64,000 nt of DNA from Pseudoalteromonas sp. GCY (GTDB lineage Bacteria; Pseudomonadota; Gammaproteobacteria; Enterobacterales; Alteromonadaceae). The stretch covers positions 298,501 to 362,500 of the forward strand of contig NZ_CP068023.1 in assembly GCF_016695175.1 (NCBI RefSeq), read 5' to 3'. Positions 37,348-46,766 of this stretch are shown in pieces; within the stretch, counting starts at the first letter, position 1, and the number at the start of each line of letters is the position of its first letter. The position numbers and the translations under genes were made by a program. The notes under the pieces were generated by a model that was not told where the DNA came from, did no database searches, and worked only from the letters and a program-made list of their open reading frames with translations.

Positions 37348-38429
37348 AGTCGTTGTTCAATATATTCTGCAATGGCGAGACTTGCGGTCAGTCCCGGTGA
37401 CTCAATCGCCATTAAGTTAACAAAGCCTGATATTCCATGGGTTGCCTCGAACTGAATTACAAAGTCGCTTTGCTTTTCTTTGCTTAATTTGGGTCTTATC
37501 CCAGTGTAATCCGCTGTGAGCCTATTCTCATCTAGAGTCGGCCAGTATCGCTTTATTGCGGCGACAAAGCGCGCTTTTTGGGAGTCATCAAACTGATAAT
37601 CAATGTTTTCAATATAGTCGGTATCAGGGCCAAACTTGAGTTGTCCAGCTAAATCTAATGTCGCGTGTACGCCTAATCCATGCGCGTTAGGTAGAGGGTA
37701 GATGAGCTGTTGAAAAGGATGCTTACCTTGATAGCGATAGTAACGGCCACGACAATAATAGGCGATGGCTTTGTCGCTATCACCGGTAATTTTATTGAGC
37801 ACATCGGGTGCGTTCAGCCCTGCGCTGTTTATCAGCTGGCTACAGCCCATTTCGAACTGCTCGCCATCGCAGCGCATCGCAACAATAAAATCACTGCCTA
37901 ATTGCTGTGCGTGCATAAACTCACTTTGCGTTGCAACAATCCCCCCATTACTTTCAATCTCAGCGATGAGTGACAGCATAAATTGGTGGCTGTCTAAAAT
38001 ACCGGTGGAGGGAGAGAATAGTGCGCTATGTATTTTCAAATAGCTGAGCTGTTGCTCGATGGTCTTGGGTGAAGCAAAGTCAATATCCGTGACAGAGTTA
38101 GCATGGGCACGCGTCTTAATTTGTTCTAGGCTTTGCGCTTCCTCTTCGTTTGTCGCAACAATGAATTTGCCGAGTCGCTGAAAGGGAATGTTTAGCTGCT
38201 CACAGTGTGTGTAAAGGAGAGCTTTTCCTCGAACGCATAGCTGGTGCTTTAAACTACCATAAGGGTAGTAAATACCCGCATGGATCACTTCACTATTACG
38301 GCTACTTGTATGCTCACCAACACGAGATTCTTTATCGATAACAATAACGCTGCGGCTCTGGCTGAGTTTTGCTGCTATCGCTAAGCCTACAACGCCAGCG
38401 CCAATAATTAGGGTGTCGACCTTTTCCAC
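37344..38429 (-). CDS. FAD-dependent oxidoreductase (DAO family, LhgO-like)
   Basis: 361 residues. Rossmann FAD motif LIIGAGVVGLAIAAKLSQ at the N-terminus, then SSRNSEVIHAGIYYPYGSLK, which is characteristic of L-2-hydroxyglutarate oxidase and relatives. The C-terminal GISGFVNLMAIESPGLTASLAIAEYI is typical of DAO enzymes. Probably oxidises an L-2-hydroxy acid and feeds quinone, but the substrate is not certain. Confidence 0.88.
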   Translation of the reverse strand: MEKVDTLIIGAGVVGLAIAAKLSQSRSVIVIDKESRVGEHTSSRNSEVIHAGIYYPYGSLKHQLCVRGKALLYTHCEQLNIPFQRLGKFIVATNEEEAQSLEQIKTRAHANSVTDIDFASPKTIEQQLSYLKIHSALFSPSTGILDSHQFMLSLIAEIESNGGIVATQSEFMHAQQLGSDFIVAMRCDGEQFEMGCSQLINSAGLNAPDVLNKITGDSDKAIAYYCRGRYYRYQGKHPFQQLIYPLPNAHGLGVHATLDLAGQLKFGPDTDYIENIDYQFDDSQKARFVAAIKRYWPTLDENRLTADYTGIRPKLSKEKQSDFVIQFEATHGISGFVNLMAIESPGLTASLAIAEYIEQRL

Positions 38430-38502
38430 AAACTCTGAGTACCTTCATAAACGTAGACGCTCAGGGTGCAGTAAAACCAAGCAAATATCAAGCTAGTATA
38501 GG

Positions 38503-38721
38503 CTAATCTCGGTGCTCTCGACGCATTAGCAAAATGGTCAGATATATTTTAGTCGGTAAAGAACAAATGAGACCGAGCGCGACACAGCTCGCACCAATTA
38601 TAAAACCGCTCGGACCAAGATCATTCAACCAGTCGCTCGTTAACATGGTGTGGCCCGTGAAAATTAAAATCAATCCTGCCACAATGAGCATATGCAGAGG
38701 CCAAAGCTTTTGAGTTGACAC
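38503..38721 (-). CDS. Small two-helix membrane protein, unknown function
   Basis: 72 residues from a GTG preceded by GAGGTGG at good spacing. Two hydrophobic helices (about 8-27 and 39-65), ending in a charged tail (MRREHRD). No family recognised. The good ribosome site and the membrane pattern support a real gene. Confidence 0.65.
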   Translation of the reverse strand: MSTQKLWPLHMLIVAGLILIFTGHTMLTSDWLNDLGPSGFIIGASCVALGLICSLPTKIYLTILLMRREHRD

Positions 38722-38798
38722 AGTACCACCTCACTATTCTTTGTGTTGCAATAATAATGAGGTGGGTTTGCGTTTTTGTAGTTGTGATAGATCAAGTT

Positions 38799-39236
38799 TT
38801 AGCGTGATACTACGGCGGCGGTCATTCTGGAAATGCAGCACAGTTCATTGCGACTGTTAGTGATGCGGATCTCCCATACAGATGAACGTTTACCGAGATG
38901 TACAGGCTTAGCAATGGCTGTGAGTATGCCTGTTCTTGATGCTTTTAAATGATTCGCATTGATCTCTTGCCCAACACAGTAGAATTGTTCGGTATCTACA
39001 ACAAAGTTTGCTGCGTAACTTGCAACGGTTTCCGCTAAAGCAACGTTTGCGCCGCCATGAACCATACCCATGGGATTATGATGCTCAGGAATGGCAGGCA
39101 TAGTCGCAACCAAGTAGTCGTCACCCACCTCGCTGATTTCTATTCCTAACGTTTTCATGAGTGTGCCTTTACCTGTCATGCCGTCTTCCAGTTTTTTGCA
39201 TAACTCTACACTTACGGGTTTGAACCAGATTGCCAT
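38799..39236 (-). CDS. PaaI/YdiI-type hotdog thioesterase
   Basis: 145 residues, hotdog fold. The GMVHGGANVALAETVASYAAN segment (near residue 60) is the PaaI-family active-site region, with the HGG loop and catalytic Glu. EINANHLKASRTGILTAIAKPVHLGKR is the second conserved strand region. It probably hydrolyses acyl- or aryl-CoA thioesters. The gene is monocistronic, with AGAGAG before the ATG. Confidence 0.9.
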   Translation of the reverse strand: MAIWFKPVSVELCKKLEDGMTGKGTLMKTLGIEISEVGDDYLVATMPAIPEHHNPMGMVHGGANVALAETVASYAANFVVDTEQFYCVGQEINANHLKASRTGILTAIAKPVHLGKRSSVWEIRITNSRNELCCISRMTAAVVSR

Positions 39237-39332
39237 ACTTGTCTCTCTTTTGAATACATATGCTTACATTTTTTTACTATGGCGGTTTTTTTTCACAGTT
39301 ACAATCGTTGCCTTTATATGGAGGGGGAAAGT

Positions 39333-40094
39333 ATGAAGGCATTATCGCTGATAGGACTGTTATTTTATTCAGGCTTCAGTATAGCCAACTCTCACGAAGT
39401 AAGTGTTGGCTTCGGAGAGTTTTTGGAGATTGAGGATGGATTCTTAGGTGTTCAGTATCGACACTATCTTACTGAGTTAAAGAATGATGGCACACCCTAT
39501 GGTTTACAGGGATACCTGCAAAAGAGTAATAACTTCTCTGTAGGTGGTTTTAAAAATGATGATTGGCATCTTTATCAAGCTGATGCTGAATTCTTTATTG
39601 GGCGCGATTGGCGAGTTGCTGTTGATGTAACCCAATTTAGAGATGACTCTGCACTTTTTACTGCGACGCGAGATACGATAGCGCTGGTACAAGTGGGACG
39701 TTTTGTTAGTGAGAATATGCAGCTTGGCGTTACGCTCGTCGGTGAGCGCTCAGAATTTGACAACTACACAATGGATGAACGAGATACAGAAATGGCAATA
39801 GCGCCATTTTTTCGTTATACAGAGATTGATAACGGTGTTGGATGGGATGTAAAAATGCAAAAAGTCGCAGCCGATATCGATTTTTGGCAGATCCATGCGG
39901 GCTATTATTTGGCTAAGGACTGGCAGGTGTCTGTATCAGCTCGATTACGTGAAGATGATTTTGATCAATCGGTAGTGGAATTACAGACCGATTATTGGTT
40001 TAGTTCACAATCGGCGCTGAAGTTTGGAATTGGCAGTGCGCTTGATGATGGTGGCATCAATACAATTACGCTGATTTACACTCGCAGGTTTTAA
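39333..40094 (+). CDS. Probable outer-membrane beta-barrel protein, unknown family
   Basis: 253 residues from the ATG at 39333, which is preceded by GGAGGGGGAAAG; upstream in-frame codons are ignored. Signal peptide (LIGLLFYSGFSIANS). The mature part alternates polar and hydrophobic residues in strands with aromatic ends (DVKMQKVAADIDFWQIHAGYYLA), and the last residue is Phe (YTRRF), as in outer-membrane barrel proteins. I do not recognise a named family. A terminator follows. Confidence 0.7.
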   Translation: MKALSLIGLLFYSGFSIANSHEVSVGFGEFLEIEDGFLGVQYRHYLTELKNDGTPYGLQGYLQKSNNFSVGGFKNDDWHLYQADAEFFIGRDWRVAVDVTQFRDDSALFTATRDTIALVQVGRFVSENMQLGVTLVGERSEFDNYTMDERDTEMAIAPFFRYTEIDNGVGWDVKMQKVAADIDFWQIHAGYYLAKDWQVSVSARLREDDFDQSVVELQTDYWFSSQSALKFGIGSALDDGGINTITLIYTRRF

Positions 40095-40098
40095 AAAA

Positions 40099-40118
40099 GA
40101 CGGCCGGTGCCGTCTTTT
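40099..40118. terminator. Intrinsic terminator between the barrel gene and acnA
   Basis: GACGGC-CGGT-GCCGTC stem (40099-40104, 40109-40114) flanked by six A and four T. It can serve both convergent genes. Confidence 0.85.
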
Positions 40119-40143
40119 CCATTAAAGTATTGCCAAAAGAGGC

Positions 40144-42879
40144 TTATAGCATTTGTCTTAAGACGTACTGTAAAATCCCGCCATGTTGGTAGTACTCCCA
40201 CTCTTTGGGTGTATCGATCCGAATATCCGCCGAAAACTTAATTTCTTTGCCATCCGCATTTGTTGCCGTGACTATCACTTCGGTTGATGTGTCGTATATC
40301 CCTTCAATTTCAAACTCTTCTTCGCCAGTTAACCCCAGCTCTTCGTGGCCATCATCCGGTTTAAATTGCAGCGGTAAAACCCCCATACCAATAAGGTTAG
40401 AACGGTGAATACGCTCGTAGCTTTTAGCAAGTACGGCTTTAATCCCAAGTAGTAAAGACCCTTTAGCAGCCCAGTCTCGTGATGAACCCGTGCCGTACTC
40501 ACTGCCCGCGAGTACAACGAGTGGCGTATTACGCTGCTGATATTGCTCTGCCGCATCGAAAATACTCATAAGTTCGCCCTCAGGTAATAGGCGAGTAATA
40601 CCACCTTCGGTACCCGGAGCCAATTGATTGCGTAAACGTACGTTTGCAAACGTACCTCGCATCATGACTTCGTGATTACCACGACGCGAACCATAAGAGT
40701 TAAAATCAGCTTGCTTCACTCCTTGTGCTTGTAAATACTCCCCAGCTGGTGCCGAAGCTTTAATATTACCTGCTGGAGAAATGTGGTCAGTCGTCACTGA
40801 GTCGCCCAGTTTAGCGAGACAGCGTGCGCCTTTGATACTTGGGATCCCTGGCGGCTCTTTACTCATATCATCAAAGAAAGGGGCTTTTCGAATATAAGTA
40901 GAGCTATCTTGCCAATCATAGCGTTCACTCTGATTTACCGCGATTTGTTGCCAATGTTGGTCGCCTTGGTAAACGTCAGCGTAGTTCTTCGCAAACATGG
41001 CTTGAGTCACTGTCTGAGACACAAGTTCACTGACTTCAGAAACAGATGGCCAAATGTCTTTTAAGAACACATCCTGGCCATCATCGGTTTGGCACAATGG
41101 CTCATTATAGACATCGATATCAGTGCGACCTGCAAGTGCATACGCAACGACAAGTGGCGGCGAGGCGAGGAAGTTCATTTTTACATCTTGGTGGATCCGT
41201 CCCTCAAAGTTGCGGTTTCCTGATAAAATGGAACTGACAACCAGCTGATGTTTAACGATGGCTTCGTTAATTTCTTTTAGTAATGGACCTGAGTTGCCGA
41301 TACAAGTCGTACAGCCATAGCCCACTAAATTAAAGCCTAGCTCAGCAAGTGGTTCCAATAGGTCGGCTTGTTTTAGGTAATCGGTAACCACTTTTGAGCC
41401 AGGAGCCAATGAGGTTTTCACCCATGGTTTGGATTTTAGGCCGAGCGCTTTTGCCTTTTGTGCAACGAGGCCTGCGGCGAGAATAACGCTAGGATTTGAG
41501 GTGTTTGTACAGCTCGTGATCGCTGCAATAACACACGCACCGTCGACTAATTCAAATTCTTGCCCTTTTAATTTTACCTTAGCTACACCAAGCGTTGCGG
41601 GCTCATCTTGGTCGACCCGAGAAGTTCCGCCTTCACCAACGGTGCGAGCTTCGTCTGGATCCGATACGGCATTCTTTTCACTGCGCTCATGTTGGAACTC
41701 GCCCAAGTGGGCTTGAATTGTTTTACCCGCATCATTAAGAGGGATTCTATCTTGTGGGCGTTTTGGGCCAGCAAGGCTCGGAACCACTGTCGCTAAGTCT
41801 AGTGTAAGTACATTTGTATAGAGTGGTTCATCACCAGGCTCACGCCACATGCCTTGATGCTTGGCATAACCTTCAATCAATGCAATTTTTTCTTCATCGC
41901 GATTGGTCAGTCGCAAGTACTCCAAGGTTTCGTTATCAATGGGGAAAATACCGCAGGTTGCGCCGTATTCAGGCGCCATGTTCGCAATGGTTGCACGATC
42001 GGCAAGTGGTAAATCAGCTAAGCCATCGCCAAAGAATTCGACAAATTTACCCACCACGCCGTGTTCACGTAGTATTTGTGTGACTGTGAGTACCAGATCG
42101 GTTGCGGTTGTGCCTTCAGGCAGCTGTCCTTCGAGTTTAAAGCCAACAACTTGAGGAATGAGTAGTGAAATTGGTTGACCAAGCATGGCCGCTTCGGCTT
42201 CGATACCGCCTACACCCCAACCTAAAATACCAAGGCCGTTGATCATTGTTGTATGAGAGTCGGTACCAACTAACGTATCAGGGTAGGCGAATGGCATACC
42301 GTCGATTTCTTTTTCGAATACGACACGTGCTAAATACTCTAGGTTAACTTGGTGCACGATCCCGGTTGCGGGTGGCACCACTTTTAGATTGTCAAACGCG
42401 CCTTGCCCCCAGCGCAAAAATTCATAGCGCTCTTTGTTGCGTTGGTACTCTAACTTGGCATTAAGATCAAAGGCACCATCGTGGCCATACTCATCAACTT
42501 GCACTGAATGGTCTATGACCATTTCAGCAGGTGATAAGGGGTTGATTTTGTTTGGATCGCCCCCAAGTTTTGCCATGGCATCACGCATCGCTGCAAGGTC
42601 CACGATAGCTGGCACACCCGTGAAATCTTGCATTACGACGCGCGCGGGCGTAAAAGCAACTTCTTTACTGGGTTTATCTTCCGGCTTCCAGTTGAGTAAG
42701 GCATCGATGTCTTGTGCAGTCACGTTTTTGCCATCTTCATGGCGCAGTAAGTTTTCTAATAAAATCTTAAGCGAAAACGGTAATCTTCTTGCCCTATCGC
42801 TTAAAGCTGGAAGTGAGTGAATATGGACCTGACGCTCGCCGACGGTAAGCTGAGTCAGGGTGTTATATGAATTATTCAT
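40144..42879 (-). CDS. acnA: Aconitate hydratase AcnA
   Basis: 911 residues from the ATG at 42879, chosen for its strong AAGGAAAGGG site; the frame stays open for another 22 codons upstream. It isomerises citrate and isocitrate. The three Cys ligands of the 4Fe-4S cluster are in AAITSCTNTSNPSV and GYGCTTCIGNSGPL, and the C-terminal swivel domain has GSEYGTGSSRDWAAKG. AcnA/IRP1-type rather than AcnB. Monocistronic. Confidence 0.97.
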   Translation of the reverse strand: MNNSYNTLTQLTVGERQVHIHSLPALSDRARRLPFSLKILLENLLRHEDGKNVTAQDIDALLNWKPEDKPSKEVAFTPARVVMQDFTGVPAIVDLAAMRDAMAKLGGDPNKINPLSPAEMVIDHSVQVDEYGHDGAFDLNAKLEYQRNKERYEFLRWGQGAFDNLKVVPPATGIVHQVNLEYLARVVFEKEIDGMPFAYPDTLVGTDSHTTMINGLGILGWGVGGIEAEAAMLGQPISLLIPQVVGFKLEGQLPEGTTATDLVLTVTQILREHGVVGKFVEFFGDGLADLPLADRATIANMAPEYGATCGIFPIDNETLEYLRLTNRDEEKIALIEGYAKHQGMWREPGDEPLYTNVLTLDLATVVPSLAGPKRPQDRIPLNDAGKTIQAHLGEFQHERSEKNAVSDPDEARTVGEGGTSRVDQDEPATLGVAKVKLKGQEFELVDGACVIAAITSCTNTSNPSVILAAGLVAQKAKALGLKSKPWVKTSLAPGSKVVTDYLKQADLLEPLAELGFNLVGYGCTTCIGNSGPLLKEINEAIVKHQLVVSSILSGNRNFEGRIHQDVKMNFLASPPLVVAYALAGRTDIDVYNEPLCQTDDGQDVFLKDIWPSVSEVSELVSQTVTQAMFAKNYADVYQGDQHWQQIAVNQSERYDWQDSSTYIRKAPFFDDMSKEPPGIPSIKGARCLAKLGDSVTTDHISPAGNIKASAPAGEYLQAQGVKQADFNSYGSRRGNHEVMMRGTFANVRLRNQLAPGTEGGITRLLPEGELMSIFDAAEQYQQRNTPLVVLAGSEYGTGSSRDWAAKGSLLLGIKAVLAKSYERIHRSNLIGMGVLPLQFKPDDGHEELGLTGEEEFEIEGIYDTSTEVIVTATNADGKEIKFSADIRIDTPKEWEYYQHGGILQYVLRQML

Positions 42880-43148
42880 GCTTGACCCTTTCCTTATACC
42901 AACTGCACTTAAGATTTGCTCTATATAAAAGGGAAAGTAGAGCATCCAATTAAATGAATTGGTTTTGTTCTAAAAACGCAAAACAAGGTGCATAGAATGT
43001 ACCAGTTTCAGATTTGCCACTTTTTTGTACCACTATAGTCCTAGTGTTGATTGGACACTTTTTCAAGGGGGAGGTGCACTTTAGCGAGGCATCGGTGCAC
43101 TAAAAAGGTGAGCATTTTTGTAATTAAATACGTCACAGTGTGGGATTG

Positions 43149-43517
43149 CTAGCCAAAGGAAATGGGTTTTCGGCCTGTATTTTTGTCCACTTGTGTGTAA
43201 GATTTTCCTGACTTTTGTCGTTTTTTCTTACTAGGTGTTGGTGCCGTTTCGGCGCGTGGAGTGGCAACCGCGCGCGGTTGCGGCGTTGCATCAGGTGCTA
43301 AGGTTAAATGAAATTCATCACCATCAAAATGCAGAATATCGCCTGAATAAATCTTTTTACGTTTTTGCGTACATATTTCATCATTGACTGCTACATAACC
43401 ATCAGTGATCAATAGCTTAGCATGTCCGCCAGTTTCTGCTAAGTCCAGCACTTTCAGAAGGTTACACAATTCTATCGGCTCTTCTTCGAGCTCAATTTCA
43501 ATAAACCCATCTTGCAT
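43149..43517 (-). CDS. S4-domain RNA-binding protein (YbcJ-like) with basic tail
   Basis: 122 residues. The N-terminal 70 match the YbcJ-type S4 domain: IELCNLLKVLDLAETGGHAKLLITDGYVAVNDE. The C-terminal 45 residues are a basic, low-complexity tail with a KKKRQKSGKSY cluster that E. coli YbcJ (about 70 residues) lacks. Probably an RNA-binding protein with a disordered extension; target unknown. Confidence 0.88.
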   Translation of the reverse strand: MQDGFIEIELEEEPIELCNLLKVLDLAETGGHAKLLITDGYVAVNDEICTQKRKKIYSGDILHFDGDEFHLTLAPDATPQPRAVATPRAETAPTPSKKKRQKSGKSYTQVDKNTGRKPISFG

Positions 43518-43715
43518 TTTAATAACCTCAACATGCCGTATTTACCTAACACAGCCAGTGTCTTATTGCCTTATACGACAGTATATAAAATTACTGCGGT
43601 GAATGACGAAACTTTTTCGTTAAATCCGGGGTCTTTAACATTACTGAAGCATTTGGTGTGTATCTTGCATGCCGACCACGCGATTTGTTTTTATCAGTAT
43701 TTTATGGAGGCAACG

Positions 43716-43985
43716 ATGGGTATTCGCACAGCATTAAGAAAAGAGCTTATGAACGTAGATAAGACTGATTTAATGACCGCGGATGATGTACGTCACTATG
43801 TCAATGAGTCTCTCACGCAAGCCAAGGATAAGCTTTCTGTCATCTCTCGATTTAATGAGCATCATAGTCAGGTGCAAGCAGGGCTGCCAAGTCAGGAGCA
43901 GCATCTACGTCATCAACAGCATCGATTGTTTAAAGATATTCTCTACCCAAAAGCTTCTGTTGAAAATTGGTTGTCTAGATGTTAA
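43716..43985 (+). CDS. Hypothetical helical protein
   Basis: 89 residues from the ATG at 43716, which has GGAGG 5 bp upstream; the frame stays open further upstream but that part has no coding character. Almost entirely predicted helix, rich in His and Gln (LPSQEQHLRHQQHRLFKD). No signal peptide and no recognised family. It lies between the S4 gene and the lipoprotein gene. Confidence 0.6.
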   Translation: MGIRTALRKELMNVDKTDLMTADDVRHYVNESLTQAKDKLSVISRFNEHHSQVQAGLPSQEQHLRHQQHRLFKDILYPKASVENWLSRC

Positions 43986-44063
43986 TTTGAAGTATTAATA
44001 AGACTGAGGTCGAAGTGTACTTCCCAGATTAGGTGCATTTCAAACCGAGGCGTAACACCAAGG

Positions 44064-44732
44064 ATGACGATGCAACGTATTTTCGCAATTGCTACTTTAT
44101 TATTGAGTGGCTGTAGCACCCAAACTTTACATATCTTTGAATCCGGTCTCGATGAAGGTACTAGAGCTAACTTAGTTCAAGCGTTAGAAAAGCGAGATAT
44201 TCATTATCGTTTTACCGAGCTTCCCGTACCGCTACAATATGAGAGCGCACAATTAAATATTCCACCGATGACTTCAGGCGACAAGTGGCTTAGGGATATC
44301 GAATATGTGGTGAAAAAGATTGGTTTTGATACGCTGACAATTTCAGAATTTAATATGGAAGGACACCGTTATACACCGAATAACGCGGGGTTGTATCTGG
44401 TGCAAAACAGAGCTGCTCAAGCATTGCCAGATCTATTGTTTGCCCACCAATGTAAAGATGATTCTATCCAATTGCAGCTGAAACCCAATGGTCATTGGCA
44501 GCAGGTTGGCACTGAGTATCGGGGGCGTTGGATCTATAAAAGTAATTCTCTTACGCTCACGTGGCATGAGAAATCCGAGCAGCACCCCTACCAGCAAGTG
44601 TATGCCGAGCGCGAACATACAGTGCAGACATTACAGGGGCCCAAGCCTGCAAAAACATTTACCCGCCAGCAGCTTTTCGATGGACCAGTGCCTGTATTTA
44701 ACTGTGACTTACAAGTGATCTTTGCTGAGTGA
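44064..44732 (+). CDS. Lipoprotein, unknown family
   Basis: 222 residues with lipobox LLSGC (Cys near residue 17). The mature part has an N-terminal alpha/beta region (LHIFESGLDEGTRANLVQALEKRDI) and a C-terminal beta-rich region. I do not recognise the family. The last 24 bp overlap the end of a truncated substrate-binding gene on the other strand. The last 71 bp are duplicated at 51748-51818, which shows that this gene was originally the tail-to-tail neighbour of the intact copy at 51.8 kb. Confidence 0.75.
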   Translation: MTMQRIFAIATLLLSGCSTQTLHIFESGLDEGTRANLVQALEKRDIHYRFTELPVPLQYESAQLNIPPMTSGDKWLRDIEYVVKKIGFDTLTISEFNMEGHRYTPNNAGLYLVQNRAAQALPDLLFAHQCKDDSIQLQLKPNGHWQQVGTEYRGRWIYKSNSLTLTWHEKSEQHPYQQVYAEREHTVQTLQGPKPAKTFTRQQLFDGPVPVFNCDLQVIFAE

Positions 44733-45174
44733 GTTGATAACTCGCTGGGCTCGTGACACTTGCTGCAGGCCGAGTTTCACCTGTTTCGTGGCGGGAACAA
44801 ATGGAGTAGGAGCCGTTTTCGAGCTCTGAATCACAGGATATTCATGAAGCAAATTAGCATACATGGACTGAGTACTCGGTTTCAGCAAGAAATCAATAAA
44901 TAACTCGGCATTGTGTGCATTGGGTGAGTGCCTTGCTATCGCAACCGTGGTGGTAGAAATAGGTGTTTTTCCCGAGTGCATTTTCAGAAAGTGGATCTCT
45001 AGCTGTTCGGCAAGTGCCTTATCGCGCTTATTTTCGGAGTGCTGCATCATGCTCCAATAATAGTGATTCGCCAGCGCAAATTCACATTGACCTTGTGCAA
45101 GCGCTCGCAGTTGATCTCTATCTCCTCCCACAGGGCGTTTTGCTAAATCCGAAAAGTGCTCAGGCAACGGTGTA
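44662..45174. repeat. Left copy of a long direct duplication
   Basis: 513 bp nearly identical to 51748-52395. The match begins at CCCGCCAGCAGCTTTT and ends at GGTGTA. Relative to the right copy, this one lacks 135 bp in frame, exactly between two CTAA repeats (52229 and 52364 in the right copy). Only scattered substitutions separate the copies, so the duplication is recent or recombinational. Confidence 0.9.
44709..45174 (-). pseudogene. Truncated copy of the iron-type substrate-binding protein gene
   Basis: The C-terminal part of the protein encoded intact at 51795-52802. The reading frame stays open but has lost its signal peptide and N-terminal half. It also carries an in-frame loss of 45 residues (EHFSDL joined directly to AKRPVGG). 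The frame runs out past the duplication boundary to 45200 with an unrelated start. Not expected to be functional. Confidence 0.9.
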
Positions 45175-45305
45175 TCGTGAGTTAAAATGAAACTAAACAT
45201 TCAGGGGGGTTAATGCTTTCAGAGCGCTCACACTTATGCTACTAGCAGGCGTAAAGTAGCTCTCTGAGCGCTTTGAATATGTGCGCTTATTGCTCAGTAT
45301 CGATT

Positions 45306-46512
45306 CAGGACGAGATCGTACTTTAAATTGACGAATATTGGTGTTTTATGATCTGATTGCGCATCGCAATTTTTTAAGTCGTTACAATGAGCATCATCAC
45401 ACATTTAGAGTGGATTGAAGATCCTAGAACTGATGTCAACATCAAACACAATCTTGTCGACGTCTTGTTTTTAACTTTGAGTGCCGTGCTTAGTGGCGCC
45501 GACGGATGGAAGTCAATTCAAGAGTTCGGTGAGTTGCAACTGGATTGGCTAAGACAGCATCGTCCTTTTGAACATGGCATACCCAAACGTCACTGCATTG
45601 CGAACATAATCAAAGCTTTAAATACAGATGATTTGCTTAAGGCTCTGCTAGATTGGATTAATTCTCGTCGTGAAGAAGCTCAAAAGCCACACATTGCGAT
45701 TGATGGTAAAGTGCTTCGAGGTTGTTGGAAAGACAATGTGTACAATGCGCTAAATGTGGTTAGTGCATTTGATGTTGATAATGGCCTAGCCTTGTATCAA
45801 CAAGCTGCGAAAAATAAAGGCCAAGAAGGTCAAATTACCCGTGATATCATTGACATATTAGCGTGTAAAGGTTGCATTGTGACGCTTGATGCTCTGCATT
45901 GCCAAACGAAAACGTTGGAGACGATTGTAAAGAATAAGGGCGACTTTATTATCCAAGTCAAAGCCAATCAGCGTAGTTTACACAATGCTATCGCTGAGCA
46001 CTTTAAAACTCACTATGACAGCATGGGCTCACACGAAGAAGCACAAAGCAATGGTAATGCTCATGGCCGAGGTGAAAGTCGTCTAGTTATGCAGCTACCG
46101 ATTAAATTACCACAGAAACTCAAAGAGAAATGGCCTCATGTCAAAACGGTGATTGAGGTTGCAAGAGGTCGTAAATTAGGCGACAAAACCAGTTATACCT
46201 CCCACTTCTATGTCAGTTCATTGGCGGTAGAGCCAGAGTTAGTGGCAAAAGTAATACGCGAACATTGGCACATAGAGAATCGACTTCACTGGGTCTTAGA
46301 TGTTGTTTTCAAAGAAGATAAATTAAAGGTAGCAGACCCTGACGGGGCGGCACACATCGCTTTGTTCAACAGGGTATGCTTAAACATAATCAGGCAACAT
46401 CAAGGTAAGAAAGACAGTTTAGCAGCGAAACGAAGAGGAGCAGCTTGGAACGGTGATTTTAGGACGGAGTTACTCTTTGGTTAATCTATAAGCAAAGTGG
46501 AATCCCACCCTG
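45306..46512 (+). mobile_element. ISAs1-family insertion sequence, copy 1
   Basis: 1207 bp. Left end CAGGACGAGATCGTACTTTA (45306) and right end, read inward on the minus strand, CAGGGTGGGATTCCACTTTG (46512) agree at 13 of 20 positions and resemble the ends of the second ISAs1 element. There is no target duplication: the left flank ends AGTATCGATT and the right flank begins ACCCCTTGCG. One side has therefore been rearranged since insertion. Confidence 0.75.
45387..46484 (+). CDS. ISAs1-family transposase
   Basis: 365 residues, DDE transposase of the ISAs1 / H-repeat-associated family. HNLVDVLFLTLSAVLSGADGWKSI at the N-terminus, IAIDGKVLRG (first catalytic Asp), CIVTLDALHCQ and HWHIENRLHWVLDVVFKED (C-terminal Glu/Asp region) are diagnostic. 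Full length and apparently intact. It is clearly different in sequence from the second ISAs1 transposase at 49.5 kb. Confidence 0.93.
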   Translation: MSIITHLEWIEDPRTDVNIKHNLVDVLFLTLSAVLSGADGWKSIQEFGELQLDWLRQHRPFEHGIPKRHCIANIIKALNTDDLLKALLDWINSRREEAQKPHIAIDGKVLRGCWKDNVYNALNVVSAFDVDNGLALYQQAAKNKGQEGQITRDIIDILACKGCIVTLDALHCQTKTLETIVKNKGDFIIQVKANQRSLHNAIAEHFKTHYDSMGSHEEAQSNGNAHGRGESRLVMQLPIKLPQKLKEKWPHVKTVIEVARGRKLGDKTSYTSHFYVSSLAVEPELVAKVIREHWHIENRLHWVLDVVFKEDKLKVADPDGAAHIALFNRVCLNIIRQHQGKKDSLAAKRRGAAWNGDFRTELLFG

Positions 46513-46578
46513 ACCCCTTGCGAGAACGTGAAAGGTTAAGGGTAAATGTAAAAATGGCTAACTACTTGGAAGCTCTGA

Positions 46579-46746
46579 AGTGTAGTTATAATCATTATTA
46601 ATGACGGATTCTATCATTTTGGAACTTATGGCTTGGCTTTGATTGCTTCTAAGAAAAACAGTGGCTACACTAAAGAAGAGCAGGATATATTGCGTAAGAT
46701 AACTGATTTGATAATTCTAAAATCAGATTGGAAAAAGTTTATTTAA
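46579..46746 (+). pseudogene. C-terminal gene fragment of unknown family
   Basis: An open stretch of 55 codons without a start, ending in TAA. It reads YHFGTYGLALIASKKNSGYT, then KEEQDILRKITDLIILKSDW. The composition looks like real protein, cut on the left near the right end of the first ISAs1 element and ending 20 bp before the IS5-like element. Family not recognised. Confidence 0.4.
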
Positions 46747-46766
46747 GTTTTTTGGGATGATAAATA

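Noticed and set aside
41429..41716. Open frame of 95 codons antisense to acnA, with others at 42434-42820 and 41814-42083
   Set aside because: They lie wholly inside a well-supported acnA, have low-complexity Ser/Arg-rich translations and no ribosome sites. They are frame shadows.
43512..43715. 5' extension of the small hypothetical gene at 43716
   Set aside because: The extension crosses the upstream region of the S4 gene and has no ribosome site, whereas the ATG at 43716 has GGAGG at proper spacing.
44709..45200. 163-codon frame taken as an intact short binding-protein gene
   Set aside because: Comparison with the full gene at 51795-52802 shows loss of the N-terminal half and an internal 45-residue deletion. 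The first 10 or so residues come from unrelated junction DNA.
45201..45260. TCAGGGGGG at 45201 considered as the left end of the first ISAs1 element
   Set aside because: The end at 45306 matches the right end and the second ISAs1 element much better and lies at the expected distance from the transposase start.
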